DNA from: G965227875 sp965227875
Lineage (GTDB): Bacteria > Pseudomonadota > Alphaproteobacteria > Rhizobiales > JAJFHC01
Direction of reading: 5' to 3'
DNA length: 64,000 bases
Assembly: GCA_965227875.1 (NCBI GenBank)
Contig: OZ245783.1
Span: 3,534,001 to 3,598,000 of the forward strand
Shown here: positions 26,592 through 34,860 of the stretch, in pieces
Layout: the number at the start of each line of letters is the position of its first letter
How positions within the stretch are numbered: position 1 is the first letter of the stretch
Made by a program: the position numbers and the translations under genes
The notes under the pieces: model-generated
What the model was told of the DNA's origin: nothing
The model's input: the letters and a program-made list of their open reading frames with translations, nothing else
Databases searched by the model: none

Positions 26592-27425
26592 ATGTATTGC
26601 GTAAACCGTTCCGGAGCCTCGCGGCGTGTCGCCGCGCGCCTGTCGATGTCCTGTGTTCTTCTTGCTCTCGGCGCCGGATGCGCGGTTGACGTGACCGAAT
26701 ACACCCCGTTTGCCCGGTCCTCCACGCAGGTCGCCGCCGCCAGTACGACCGATGCGGCGCCTGTTCATACGGCGGCCATCGGACAATCCGGATCCGGTAC
26801 CCAGGTGGTGCAGCGGACGGCGAAGTCTTCGCGGAACCCTGAGGCAGGGGCACGAACCGTCGTCGTCAGGCAGGGCGATACGGTCTATGGCATCGCGCGG
26901 ACCAACCGGGTCGGGGTCAACAGCCTGATCGCCGCGAACCGTCTTGTCTCGCCTTACCGGATACGTCCCGGCCAGTCGTTGCGTCTTCCCGGCGCGGGCA
27001 TGCAACTGGCCGGAGCGGTTGCCGACCCGGTCGTCAGGCCCGCCACGGCGCGGCCCGTTACCTCCCAGTTCTCGGATGCCACAGCAGGCACCGGCGGCCG
27101 CAAGACCGTCGTCGTGCGCTCCGGCGACACGGTCTACTCGCTGGCCCGCCGCAACGGGTTGAGCCTTGGCGCGTTCTCCGAACTCAACGGTCTGAAGTCG
27201 CCCTACACCATCCGTCCGGGCGATGTCCTCACCGTCGCCTACGCGGATCCGGTCATGACGGGCGGCATATCCGGTGGCGGCTCGGGTTCGGCCGAACGCG
27301 CCGACACTGCGCCGAAGAAACCGGCCACCATCGGCGGGCTGCCGGCCAAGGACGTACGCAAGTACAACCGCATCGCCAACAAATACCAGATTGTGCCCGG
27401 CCAGACGGTTCTCGTGCCGTTCTGA
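26592..27425 (+). CDS. LysM-domain lipoprotein
   Basis: A 277-residue exported lipoprotein. The lipobox LGAGC ends at Cys30. Two LysM domains lie at about residues 89-134 and 172-217. The C-terminal 20 residues (IANKYQIVPGQTVLVPF) look like a third, partial LysM. Relatives of the NlpD/DipM kind carry a C-terminal M23 peptidase; none is present here, so it would bind but not cut peptidoglycan. It is 98 bp downstream of the receiver gene in the same direction; GGAGA precedes the ATG. Confidence 0.85.
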   Translation: MYCVNRSGASRRVAARLSMSCVLLALGAGCAVDVTEYTPFARSSTQVAAASTTDAAPVHTAAIGQSGSGTQVVQRTAKSSRNPEAGARTVVVRQGDTVYGIARTNRVGVNSLIAANRLVSPYRIRPGQSLRLPGAGMQLAGAVADPVVRPATARPVTSQFSDATAGTGGRKTVVVRSGDTVYSLARRNGLSLGAFSELNGLKSPYTIRPGDVLTVAYADPVMTGGISGGGSGSAERADTAPKKPATIGGLPAKDVRKYNRIANKYQIVPGQTVLVPF

Positions 27426-27488
27426 TCCGGCTATTCGGGGTCTTTCGTCCGATCTCCGCCGGCCCGGTCCGACACGCGTCGACCGGCC

Positions 27489-28691
27489 TTACTCCATATC
27501 CATCTTGAATGCGCTCCGCCAGGCGGTGCTCCGCCGTTCGTCGCGAGTCTCGTAGCGCACGACCGCGTCCTCGAGGGCCGCGGGGTCGGGGAAGGGCACG
27601 TCTTCGCCGAGCGCCGTGAGACACATCGTGTACCAGGCCGTGACGCCGCCTTCCGGCGGATTTTGAAAGCGGGGAAAAACGGGCAGTTCGTCTCTTCCCT
27701 CGCGCCAGAGCGTGGGCAGGCGCGGTTCCAGGACAAAGGCCCGGGCAAGCCCGACAACGTCGACCGTTCCCGCGGCCACCGCATCGGCGGCCTGTGCCAG
27801 GGTCTTGAACCCGCCGGTCGCCATCAGCGGTATGCTGGTCCGGCGCCTGGCGCGTTTCGCGAAATCGAGAAAGTACGGCCTCCCGCCGCCACTGTCCGAT
27901 GCCGATTTCGCGCCGGGAAAATAGGTTCCCCCGCTGATGTCGATCAGGTCGACCCCCGATGTGTCGAGCGCGGCCACGACATCGAGTGCCTCGTCCTCGT
28001 CGAGTCCGCCCTCGATCCGGTCGGTGGCGTTGAGCTTGACCGCAATCGGCATGTCCGGCCCCAGAGCCTTGCGCACCGCCCGCACCACATCGAGCAGCAG
28101 CCGCATCCGGTTTTCGATGGAGCCGCCATATTCGTCGGTGCGTTGGTTGAACAGGGGCGACAGGAACTGGCTGAGCAGAAACCCGTGTGCCGCGTGTATC
28201 TGCACGCCGCCGAAGCCGGCGGCCTTGGCGAGCGTCGCCGTCTCGGCGAAGAGCCTTGGCAGGACCTCGATCTCGGCCAGGGTCAGCCCGGCCGCCGTCA
28301 GACCCGGAAGGTCGAGCCTGCTTGGCCCCTTCGGGGTACTGGTGGGCGGATAGGCCATTGCGCCGGCGTGACCGAGTTGCGGCCACAACTGCGTCCCGTT
28401 CGCGGACCCGCGCTGCGCGAGTTGACGAAATCCGTCGAGATCGGATCTCTGTGTCAGCACGAGGTTCCCGGGTTTCTCGGCGAATCCGGGATCGCCCTGG
28501 ACCTCTCCGATGATGGAGAGACCAGCGCCGCCTTCGGCCCAGCGTTCGTAGAGCCTGAACTGGGCCGGCGTCGGGTTTCCGCTACCGTCGCCGAGCGAAT
28601 CCGACATCGCCGCCTTGGCGATGCGGTTCTTCAGTGTCGCGCCGCAGGGCAGAACCAGCGGTTCGAAGAGACGGTCGGCCACGTCGGTCAT
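27489..28691 (-). CDS. NADH:flavin oxidoreductase, Old Yellow Enzyme family
   Basis: A 400-residue FMN-dependent TIM barrel. Motifs include IHAAHGFLLSQFLSPLFNQRTDEYGGSIENR (substrate and FMN site His pair and the NRMR region) and the C-terminal ATGGFKT phosphate-binding loop. The N-terminus (LPCGATLKNRIAKAAM) is typical. It lacks the C-terminal Fe-S/FAD halves of 2,4-dienoyl-CoA reductases. Family members reduce activated alkenes; the physiological substrate is unknown. AGGAG precedes the ATG. It is convergent with the LysM lipoprotein gene. Confidence 0.9.
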   Translation of the reverse strand: MTDVADRLFEPLVLPCGATLKNRIAKAAMSDSLGDGSGNPTPAQFRLYERWAEGGAGLSIIGEVQGDPGFAEKPGNLVLTQRSDLDGFRQLAQRGSANGTQLWPQLGHAGAMAYPPTSTPKGPSRLDLPGLTAAGLTLAEIEVLPRLFAETATLAKAAGFGGVQIHAAHGFLLSQFLSPLFNQRTDEYGGSIENRMRLLLDVVRAVRKALGPDMPIAVKLNATDRIEGGLDEDEALDVVAALDTSGVDLIDISGGTYFPGAKSASDSGGGRPYFLDFAKRARRRTSIPLMATGGFKTLAQAADAVAAGTVDVVGLARAFVLEPRLPTLWREGRDELPVFPRFQNPPEGGVTAWYTMCLTALGEDVPFPDPAALEDAVVRYETRDERRSTAWRSAFKMDME

Positions 28692-28810
28692 GCAGGGCTC
28701 CTGTCGGTTTTGCGCGCGGACCGCGCGATTTTCCCAGGAGGTCTTATCCCAACCGCGCCGTCATGGCCATTTCACGCGCGCGCGTCCACGCTGAAGCAGT
28801 CAGGTTGCGC

Positions 28811-30757
28811 TCAGGCAGCGGATGATGCCGCGGCGACGGGCTCGGACGCCCGGCGCGGCTGCGGAGAGGTCATGTAGTCGAGGATGTCATCGTTGGAGAC
28901 CGGCCGGGAATAGAGATAGCCCTGAACCAGGTGGCATCCCGCACTTCGCAGGATCGAGGACTGTTTTTCGGTTTCCACGCCTTCCACGAGCACCTTCATC
29001 TTGAGGGAGCGGCCAAGGGCCACAATCGACCTGATGACGGCTTCGACGTTGCAGTCGGCTTCGATCCGCCAGAGAAGCGACTTGTCGATCTTCAGTTTCG
29101 TGTAGGGGAACCGGGTCAGATAGCTCAGGCTCGAATAGCCGGTGCCGAAGTCGTCCATCGCGATGGACACGCCGATTTCGCGGAACCGGTGCAGGAGCTT
29201 CAGCGCCTCGTCGGTGTCGCTGAGAATGAGGCCTTCGGTGATCTCGAGTTCCAGCCGTTCCGGCGGCAGGCCCGAGTCTTCGAGCACGTTGATCACCAGG
29301 TGGGCGAGCGTGTCGCCCGTGAACTGGGCGGGCGACAAGTTGACGGCGACCGGCACGGGCTGTGGCCAGGTCATCGCATCCGCGCAGGCCTGATGCAGGA
29401 TCCAGGCGCCGAGGTCGTCGATGGCGCCGAGCTCTTCCGCGATCGGGATGAACCGGTCAGGCTGGATGATCCCCATCTCGGGGTGGTTCCAGCGCAGCAG
29501 GGCCTCGCAGCCCACGAGGTCGCCGGTCGTGAGATTGAACTGCGGCTGGTAGAGCAGGACGAACTGATGGTCGTCGATGGCGCGCCGGATGTCCATTTCC
29601 AGCCGGAGCCGGTCTTTGGCGCTGTTGTCCATGCCTTCCAGGAAGAAGCGGACCCGCTGGCGTTCGTCGGCCTTGGCCAGGTTCATCGAGAGAGCGGCGT
29701 TCTTGTAGAGAAGCGACGGCAGTTCGCCGTCCGCCGGCGCCACGGAAACACCGATGCTGACATTGGGGCAGAGATAGTGGCCCTGGATCTCCAGCGGCTC
29801 CATCAGCGACATGCGAAGATCCTCCGCGAATGCGGCGATTTCTTCCACTTTCCGGAAGCCGGTCGCGACGACGGCGAATTCGTCGCTGCCCATGCGGCCG
29901 ACAATGTCGGAGCCCCGCGTAAAGACGCGGCAGCGCGCGCTGAGTTCTTTCAACAGCGCGTCTCCCACGGCGTGTCCGAGGGAATCGTTTATGTGACGGA
30001 ACCTGTCGACCCCGATCGACAATACGCCGGTGATATGGTTCCAGTCCCGGGCCGATTCCAGGGAATGTTCCAGCGTCGCCAGGAAGGAGGCACGGTTCTC
30101 CAGCCCCGTGAGGCTGTCGTGCCGGGCAAGATATTCCGCGCGCCTCTCCACTTTGCGCCGGGCATTCGTGTGATGCCAGAGCAGGCCGCCGGGCAGTCCG
30201 ACGCCGAGCAGGACGAGGGCGATGGTCACGAACGCGCCTATGCGGAAGATGTGATCGTAGCGTCCGGCCCTGCGCGTCTGGTCGAAGGATATCTCCAGCA
30301 CGTGGGGTCGGCTTTCACGCGTCACGGGCGTGTAGACACGCGCCACGACCCTTTGGTCGCCATTGGCGTTCACCGGTCCCTTGAAGAGACGCACGGATGA
30401 CCGACGCTGATGTATTTCGCGCAACAGGGCCGGTTCGAGGGAGGAGGACTTGGCGGACGGACCGGACTGGCCGTCCCGACCGAGGAGCAGGGCTCCGTTC
30501 CAGTCGTAGAGCCGGTAGCCGATATCCTCGGATTGCCCTTCCGCGAGGCGCGAGACGAGCGTCGGATCGGTGCGCAACAGGCCCAGTTTCTGCTCCAGGA
30601 ACGGCTGCCAGCGTGCGGCGGAGTCGGTCGCGTCGAACCGAAGCAGCGTGCTCTTCATCTTCTCGCTGGTCGCCATGCCGGTCGTGATCGCCACGACGAC
30701 AAAGAGCGCCAGAGCGACAAGAAGCGGAATATCACGATTGAGGAAACGCGAAACCAT
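28811..30757 (-). CDS. GGDEF-EAL cyclic-di-GMP protein with periplasmic sensor loop
   Basis: A 648-residue inner-membrane signalling protein. A first helix (LLVALALFVVVAITTG), a periplasmic loop of about 145 residues and a second helix (about residues 178-198) precede a GGDEF domain (about 215-380) and a C-terminal EAL domain (about 390-635). The GGDEF signature reads GSDEF, which is altered at the second Gly. The EAL active site is intact (EALLRW, NLSP, EITE, DDFGTGYSSL, KIDKS, VEGVE, QGY), so phosphodiesterase activity is likely. No paired gene is nearby; it is divergent from infA. Confidence 0.93.
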   Translation of the reverse strand: MVSRFLNRDIPLLVALALFVVVAITTGMATSEKMKSTLLRFDATDSAARWQPFLEQKLGLLRTDPTLVSRLAEGQSEDIGYRLYDWNGALLLGRDGQSGPSAKSSSLEPALLREIHQRRSSVRLFKGPVNANGDQRVVARVYTPVTRESRPHVLEISFDQTRRAGRYDHIFRIGAFVTIALVLLGVGLPGGLLWHHTNARRKVERRAEYLARHDSLTGLENRASFLATLEHSLESARDWNHITGVLSIGVDRFRHINDSLGHAVGDALLKELSARCRVFTRGSDIVGRMGSDEFAVVATGFRKVEEIAAFAEDLRMSLMEPLEIQGHYLCPNVSIGVSVAPADGELPSLLYKNAALSMNLAKADERQRVRFFLEGMDNSAKDRLRLEMDIRRAIDDHQFVLLYQPQFNLTTGDLVGCEALLRWNHPEMGIIQPDRFIPIAEELGAIDDLGAWILHQACADAMTWPQPVPVAVNLSPAQFTGDTLAHLVINVLEDSGLPPERLELEITEGLILSDTDEALKLLHRFREIGVSIAMDDFGTGYSSLSYLTRFPYTKLKIDKSLLWRIEADCNVEAVIRSIVALGRSLKMKVLVEGVETEKQSSILRSAGCHLVQGYLYSRPVSNDDILDYMTSPQPRRASEPVAAASSAA

Positions 30758-30901
30758 GGCCAGCCCGTTGTAAAGTCGTCGCGATCCTATCGCGACAAAC
30801 CTAACAATCCTGAAACGGCACGGCTCAAAACAATGTAGCGGGGTAAATCTCGCGTTAATGCTTTATTTCGCGGGAAAAACACCGGTTTGCCAACGAAACC
30901 G

Positions 30902-30992
30902 TTCCATTTCCGTTCCGGTTAATGTATCTACCCGTCAGGGACATCGGTTGGTCCGCTTTGCGGACCGCGCAACCTGGCCGATGTCCCCTTTT
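30902..30992 (+). promoter_or_regulatory. infA promoter and structured 5' leader
   Basis: A compact hairpin lies upstream of infA: GGGACATCGG (30938-30947) pairs perfectly with CCGATGTCCC (30978-30987), and inside it GGTCCGC (30950-30956) pairs with GCGGACC (30960-30966) round a TTT loop. Four T's follow the outer stem at 30989. A weak promoter (TTCCAT at 30902, 17-bp spacer, TATCTA at 30925) would start transcription at the foot of this hairpin, making it a leader structure of infA mRNA. Termination-like attenuation or RNA stabilisation are both possible. Confidence 0.55.
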
Positions 30993-31017
30993 CTTGAACA
31001 GCCAAATATGAGGTGAA

Positions 31018-31290
31018 ATGGCAAAAGAGGAACTGATTGAACTGGAGGGTGTCGTGATCGACGTCATGCCCGACGCCCGTTTCCGCGTGAAGCTGGAAAA
31101 CGATCACGAGATCATCGCCTACACGTCGGGGAAGATGAAAAAGAACCGGATCCGGACGCTTGTCGGAGACCGGGTCACGATCGAGATGACGCCTTACGAC
31201 CTGGACAAGGGCAGGGTGATCTACCGGCACAAGGACGAACCGGGACCGGCCAACAGAGCCCAGGCCCGCAGGAACTTCCGCCGCCGTTGA
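31018..31290 (+). CDS. infA: Translation initiation factor IF-1 with extended tail
   Basis: A 90-residue S1-like OB-fold protein that binds the 30S A site during initiation. The conserved core (FRVKLENDHEIIAYTSGKMKKNRIR, TIEMTPYDL, GRVIYR) is complete at about residues 1-71. The normal bacterial protein ends there at about 72 residues; this one has an extra basic tail of about 19 residues ending RRNFRRR. AGGTGAA precedes the ATG. The tail suggests it may be a second, variant copy, but that cannot be judged from this window. Confidence 0.95.
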   Translation: MAKEELIELEGVVIDVMPDARFRVKLENDHEIIAYTSGKMKKNRIRTLVGDRVTIEMTPYDLDKGRVIYRHKDEPGPANRAQARRNFRRR

Positions 31291-31381
31291 TGCTTTTGGG
31301 GAACCGCGGTCGGATACTGTCCCGACTTCGAACGGTTCCGGCAGAGGTCCGGCTACGATCGACCTCGCAAACCGACTGAGA

Positions 31382-31424
31382 CACCGCCCGGAGGTCTTCG
31401 ACCGGTCCAGGCGGTGCAGATTTT
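31382..31424 (+). terminator. Possible infA terminator
   Basis: CACCGCC (31382-31388) can pair with GGCGGTG (31410-31416), enclosing a short GGTC-TTC-GACC helix, and four T's follow at 31421-31424. It lies about 90 bp past the infA stop, before the convergent peroxiredoxin gene. The long interior loop makes it a weak candidate. Confidence 0.35.
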
Positions 31425-31519
31425 CTACCGACAGCCGCTTACTTCAAATCGGATGACGCAAGCCGCAGGCGCGCCCGCACATGTCGGGCGTGTCGTGACG
31501 TGTTGCCGAAGTCCGCGCG

Positions 31520-32056
31520 TCAGACCGGGCCCGTATACTCGCCGCGGGCCGGGTAGTCCTTGGCGATGGCGAAGTCGAGGGCGGCCACGAGTTCCTTGAA
31601 GTGAGGTCTCACGAAGGGCATCGTCTGCACGGAGCCGTAGTAGAGGTTCTGTTCCGGCGTCACCATGAACAGGCCAGGCTCGGCGAACAGTTCCGGTTCC
31701 TCGATACCGATGGAAGTCTTGCCGCGACCGGTTGAAATGTAGAGCCCCCACTCGCGGGCCTTGGCGAGCTCGAGCCCGTAGCCGAAGCGCAGATTGGACG
31801 CTTTGATCTTGTCGGCCATGCCGCGCGTACGTTCCTCGTCGTCGGAACTGATGGCGATGGTGCCGACGCCACGTTCGGCGAACTCGGGCGTGAGTTCCTC
31901 GAGACTGGAGAGGTAGGTCGCGCAGATCGGGCAATGCAGTCCGCGATAAAAGCAGACGACCGTGCCACGCTCGCTGGTTTCGCCGGCGAGGTCGAACTGG
32001 CCGTGATCGAGGGTCTCGACCGTGAGGCCGGGGGTTTTCTGTCGGGGTATGAGCAT
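31520..32056 (-). CDS. Peroxiredoxin-like (AhpC/TSA fold) protein
   Basis: A 178-residue thioredoxin-fold protein. The active-site region is FYRGLHCPICATYLSSL, with a CPIC pair where classical peroxiredoxins have TPVC; the general layout (EERGTVV strand, AISSDDEERT) matches the redoxin family. A peroxidase or related thiol role is inferred. It follows the TetR gene at 32082 on the same strand by 25 bp, so the TetR protein probably controls it. Confidence 0.8.
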   Translation of the reverse strand: MLIPRQKTPGLTVETLDHGQFDLAGETSERGTVVCFYRGLHCPICATYLSSLEELTPEFAERGVGTIAISSDDEERTRGMADKIKASNLRFGYGLELAKAREWGLYISTGRGKTSIGIEEPELFAEPGLFMVTPEQNLYYGSVQTMPFVRPHFKELVAALDFAIAKDYPARGEYTGPV

Positions 32057-32081
32057 GTGTCTTGCCTTTCCTGGCTGTTTT

Positions 32082-32696
32082 TCAATGTGTGGATGAAGGT
32101 GGATGGTCGTCCCGGAGCCCTGCGCCCGTTAACGCCTGCGAGGCGATGTCCCGGAGCATTGCTTCGTTCGGGTTGGCCCGCGCCAGGACGCGCAGACCCA
32201 GCAGGGCCGACAACAGGAGGTTTGCGGCCTTGTCGCAGTCGCGCTCGGTGTTCATCGTTCCGCGCGCCTTCGCGTCCTGCAGCCGCCGGGCGAAAAACCG
32301 GCGTATCTCTTCGAGGCCGGCAGCGACCTGCACGCCGGCCTCCCTGTCATGGGGAGCGATGTCGAGAGCCGAGTTTATGAGGAAACAGCCCCTGCGGCTT
32401 TCGTCCTGCACGGCCCGCTGAATGACCGCTTCGAAAAATCCGCGTATGGCCTGGACCGGACATGGCCTGCCGTCGTGCAGGGCGATGCGGGACCTTACAT
32501 ACCGATTCATGTAGCGCTCGAGTGCGGCGGCGAACAGGGCGCGCTTGTTCCCGAATGCATTGTAGATCGAGGGGGCGTTGAGGCCGGTGCCCTGCGCGAT
32601 ATCGCGTATGGACGTGGAAGCGTAACCGTGGACCCAGAAATGGGAAACCGCGGCATCGAGAACCGCGTCGGTGTCGAATGATCTCGGCCTGCCCAT
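32082..32696 (-). CDS. TetR family regulator
   Basis: A 204-residue regulator with an N-terminal helix-turn-helix (FWVHGYASTSIRDIAQGTGLNAPSIYNAFGNKRALF). The C-terminal domain carries the GCFLINSALD segment typical of the AcuR/NemR-like TetR_C group, which sense reactive electrophiles through Cys; one Cys (RRGCFL) is present. It is the first gene of an operon with the peroxiredoxin-like gene. A likely operator lies just upstream at 32742. Confidence 0.88.
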   Translation of the reverse strand: MGRPRSFDTDAVLDAAVSHFWVHGYASTSIRDIAQGTGLNAPSIYNAFGNKRALFAAALERYMNRYVRSRIALHDGRPCPVQAIRGFFEAVIQRAVQDESRRGCFLINSALDIAPHDREAGVQVAAGLEEIRRFFARRLQDAKARGTMNTERDCDKAANLLLSALLGLRVLARANPNEAMLRDIASQALTGAGLRDDHPPSSTH

Positions 32697-32741
32697 CTTT
32701 GCCCAGCGTGTTTTTTTGACGTGGATGGACGTCTAGCACAG

Positions 32742-32763
32742 TTTTTTAGCGATCGTTATAAAA
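32742..32763 (-). promoter_or_regulatory. Imperfect palindrome upstream of tetR (32082)
   Basis: A near-symmetric 22-bp site centred on AGCGATCGTT within a T-run and an A-run (nine of eleven positions symmetric). It lies 46 bp upstream of the TetR start codon. A second small inverted repeat GACGT-N6-ACGTC is at 32718-32733. Either could be the autoregulatory operator. Confidence 0.45.
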
Positions 32764-32880
32764 AATGCGTGAACGGTTGCCCGGTCATGGGTGCTCCGGC
32801 GCTGACATCATGCTGACATGACTTTGTCAGCAGGCTTCCCGTAATCTTCCCCGGACTTCAATGGAGAGGAGGCCCGTCAC

Positions 32881-33708
32881 ATGAGCGCTCGCCGAACCGC
32901 CGCGAAGAGCTTTCGCGACCTGCATGCCGAACCCGGGGCTTTTGTCATCCCGAATCCCTGGGATGTCGGCTCCGCCCGCATTCTGGCTGCGACCGGATAC
33001 CGCTGTCTCGCGACCACGAGCGCAGGATTCGCGTTCAGGTCCGGCGTGGCGGAAGGTTCGGTCGGCCGTGAAGAGGTTCTGGACCATTGCCGCGAGATCG
33101 TCGCGGCCACGCCACTGCCGGTCTCCGCCGATCTGGAGAACGGGTTCGGGGACTCCCCCGAAGCCGTCGCCGAGACAATCGCCCTTGCGGCTGAAACGGG
33201 CCTCGCCGGGGGATCCATCGAAGACCATACGGGCGACCGGGTTGCGCCGATCTACGATTTTTCCCTGGCGGTGGAACGCGTCGCCGCGGCCGTCGAAGCG
33301 GCTCGCGCCGTACCGGGCGATTTTGTCTTCACGGCGCGGTGCGAGAACTATCTCTGGGGGCGTCCCGACCTCGACGACACGCTGCGCCGTCTCAAGGCCT
33401 TCGAGGACGCCGGCGCCGATGTCCTTTATGCGCCGGGGCTGCGCGATCTCGACACGATACATACCGTGTGTTCCGCCCTGGACCGGCCGGTCAACGTGGT
33501 CATGGGCTTGCCCGGAACCGTGTTTGGTGTGGCGGAACTGGCGGGGGTCGGCGTCAAGCGGATCAGTGTCGGTTCGGCGCTGGCGCGGCTTGCCTATGGC
33601 AAGCTGGTGGAGGCCGCACGCGAGATGGCGTCGCAGGGCACGTTCGGTTTTGCCGAAGAGGCCATGGGCTTCGCGGAACTCGAGGACCATTTCACGCAAG
33701 GCGACTGA
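32881..33708 (+). CDS. Isocitrate lyase/PEP mutase superfamily protein
   Basis: A 275-residue TIM-barrel enzyme. The N-terminal FVIPNPWDVGSARIL, the metal site ADLENGFGDSPEAVAETI and SIEDHTGD, and TARCENYLWGRPDLDDTLRRL are conserved in the PEP-mutase-like branch. The KKCGH loop of true isocitrate lyase is absent. Reactions in the group include C-C or P-C bond cleavage of 2-hydroxy or 2-methyl acids; the substrate here is not determinable. The start has an AGGAGG-type site. It is divergent from the TetR operon. Confidence 0.88.
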   Translation: MSARRTAAKSFRDLHAEPGAFVIPNPWDVGSARILAATGYRCLATTSAGFAFRSGVAEGSVGREEVLDHCREIVAATPLPVSADLENGFGDSPEAVAETIALAAETGLAGGSIEDHTGDRVAPIYDFSLAVERVAAAVEAARAVPGDFVFTARCENYLWGRPDLDDTLRRLKAFEDAGADVLYAPGLRDLDTIHTVCSALDRPVNVVMGLPGTVFGVAELAGVGVKRISVGSALARLAYGKLVEAAREMASQGTFGFAEEAMGFAELEDHFTQGD

Positions 33709-33730
33709 AGCGCCGGGGCAGGGCGCCCGG

Positions 33731-34267
33731 TCAGCGTGCCATCTGGATGGCGGCGTTTAGCGTCTTCGCGTCCACCGACATGACCTTTGCGCCGCGTTCG
33801 TGAACGAAGCGGAACACCGGTTTGCCGCCCCTGTCGAACACGTAGAGCGTCGGGATGCGGTCGATGCCGCCGAACGCCTGCCGGATTTCCGGCGTTCCGC
33901 GCACGACGCTGATGGACGGGTCTGCCCGCAGGAGAAACCGGCGCAGCCGCGCCCCGCCGGGATCTTCGCCGAAATCCTCGTGTACGTTGATGGCGACCAT
34001 CCGAAGAGAGCCGTCATTGTGGGATGCCCGGACGGATGCGAGCACATCGAATTCGACCCGGCAGGGCGGGCACCACGATGCGAAGAACGTGACCACCACG
34101 GGGCCCCGGTTAAGACTTTCCGGCGTGAGCGGCGGCCCTTGGATGGGCATTGCCCGGGAGATCATTTCGCGCAGCGCCGCATCGAGCACGACCGCGTCCC
34201 GGGCGTGGACACGAGGGGCGGTCAGAACCGCCAGGATCGCCATCAGAAGCATGAACGAAACGCGCAT
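33731..34267 (-). CDS. TlpA-like thiol-disulfide oxidoreductase
   Basis: A 178-residue exported thioredoxin-fold protein. A signal peptide (FMLLMAILAVLTAPRVHA) is followed by a TlpA/ResA-like domain with the active site FFASWCPPCRVEFD and the cis-Pro loop region IPTLYVFDRGG. It should act as a periplasmic thiol-disulfide reductant, possibly for cytochrome c or copper-site assembly. The start at 34267 puts the signal peptide at the N-terminus; the frame continues 42 bases further to a GTG. It is convergent with the PEP-mutase gene. Confidence 0.87.
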   Translation of the reverse strand: MRVSFMLLMAILAVLTAPRVHARDAVVLDAALREMISRAMPIQGPPLTPESLNRGPVVVTFFASWCPPCRVEFDVLASVRASHNDGSLRMVAINVHEDFGEDPGGARLRRFLLRADPSISVVRGTPEIRQAFGGIDRIPTLYVFDRGGKPVFRFVHERGAKVMSVDAKTLNAAIQMAR

Positions 34268-34361
34268 GGGCCCGATCATCCTGCATGGTGGCATTGCCCG
34301 ACAAATCACGTTTCAATGAGAACGTGTGTGCGAACGGTCACAACGGGGTGCAGGTAACGCC

Positions 34362-34841
34362 ATGTCTCAGGAAGCGGATCACAATCCCGGGGTGGTCATC
34401 CGGCCGCCTTTCCTCTATCTGGGCGCGCTGTTGATGGGATTGTCGCTCGACCGGCTGGCCGGTTTCCCCGCCTGGGCCGGGGACCGGCTTTGGTCCAGGG
34501 TCCTGGCCGGCGTCCTGATCGGCAGCGCGGGCGTAGCGCTTGCCGGCTGGGCAATCCGGCACTTCCGCGCCGCCGGAACAAACGTGCCGACGAACCGGCC
34601 GGTGCATGCCCTGGTGACGTCCGGCCCCTACAGGTACACGCGAAACCCGATCTATGTCGGCCTGACCCTTCTCTATTGCGGCATCGCGGTGGCGTTCGGA
34701 TCGGTCATGGCTTTCGTGTTTCTCGCGGTCGTCCTCGCAACCATGGAAATCGGTGTCGTTCGCCGGGAGGAGCGCTATCTGGAAAAGCTCTTCGGGAATG
34801 AATATCTGGCCTACAGACGGAACGTCAGGCGCTGGTTCTGA
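34362..34841 (+). CDS. Isoprenylcysteine carboxyl methyltransferase-like membrane protein
   Basis: A 159-residue integral membrane protein with four hydrophobic segments. The C-terminal half carries the PEMT/ICMT signature SGPYRYTRNPIYVGLTLLYCG and REERYLEKLFGNEYLAYRRNVRRW. Bacterial members methylate unidentified small or lipid substrates. The start ATG 34362 follows GCAGG. The fosX gene begins 19 bp after its stop. Confidence 0.88.
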   Translation: MSQEADHNPGVVIRPPFLYLGALLMGLSLDRLAGFPAWAGDRLWSRVLAGVLIGSAGVALAGWAIRHFRAAGTNVPTNRPVHALVTSGPYRYTRNPIYVGLTLLYCGIAVAFGSVMAFVFLAVVLATMEIGVVRREERYLEKLFGNEYLAYRRNVRRWF

Positions 34842-34860
34842 CCCGGGTGCGGATGGAGAA

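Noticed and set aside
28695..28735. GC-rich CGCGCG-N3-CGCGCG hairpin upstream of the flavin oxidoreductase as a terminator for the GGDEF-EAL gene
   Set aside because: No T-run follows the stem in the direction of that gene.
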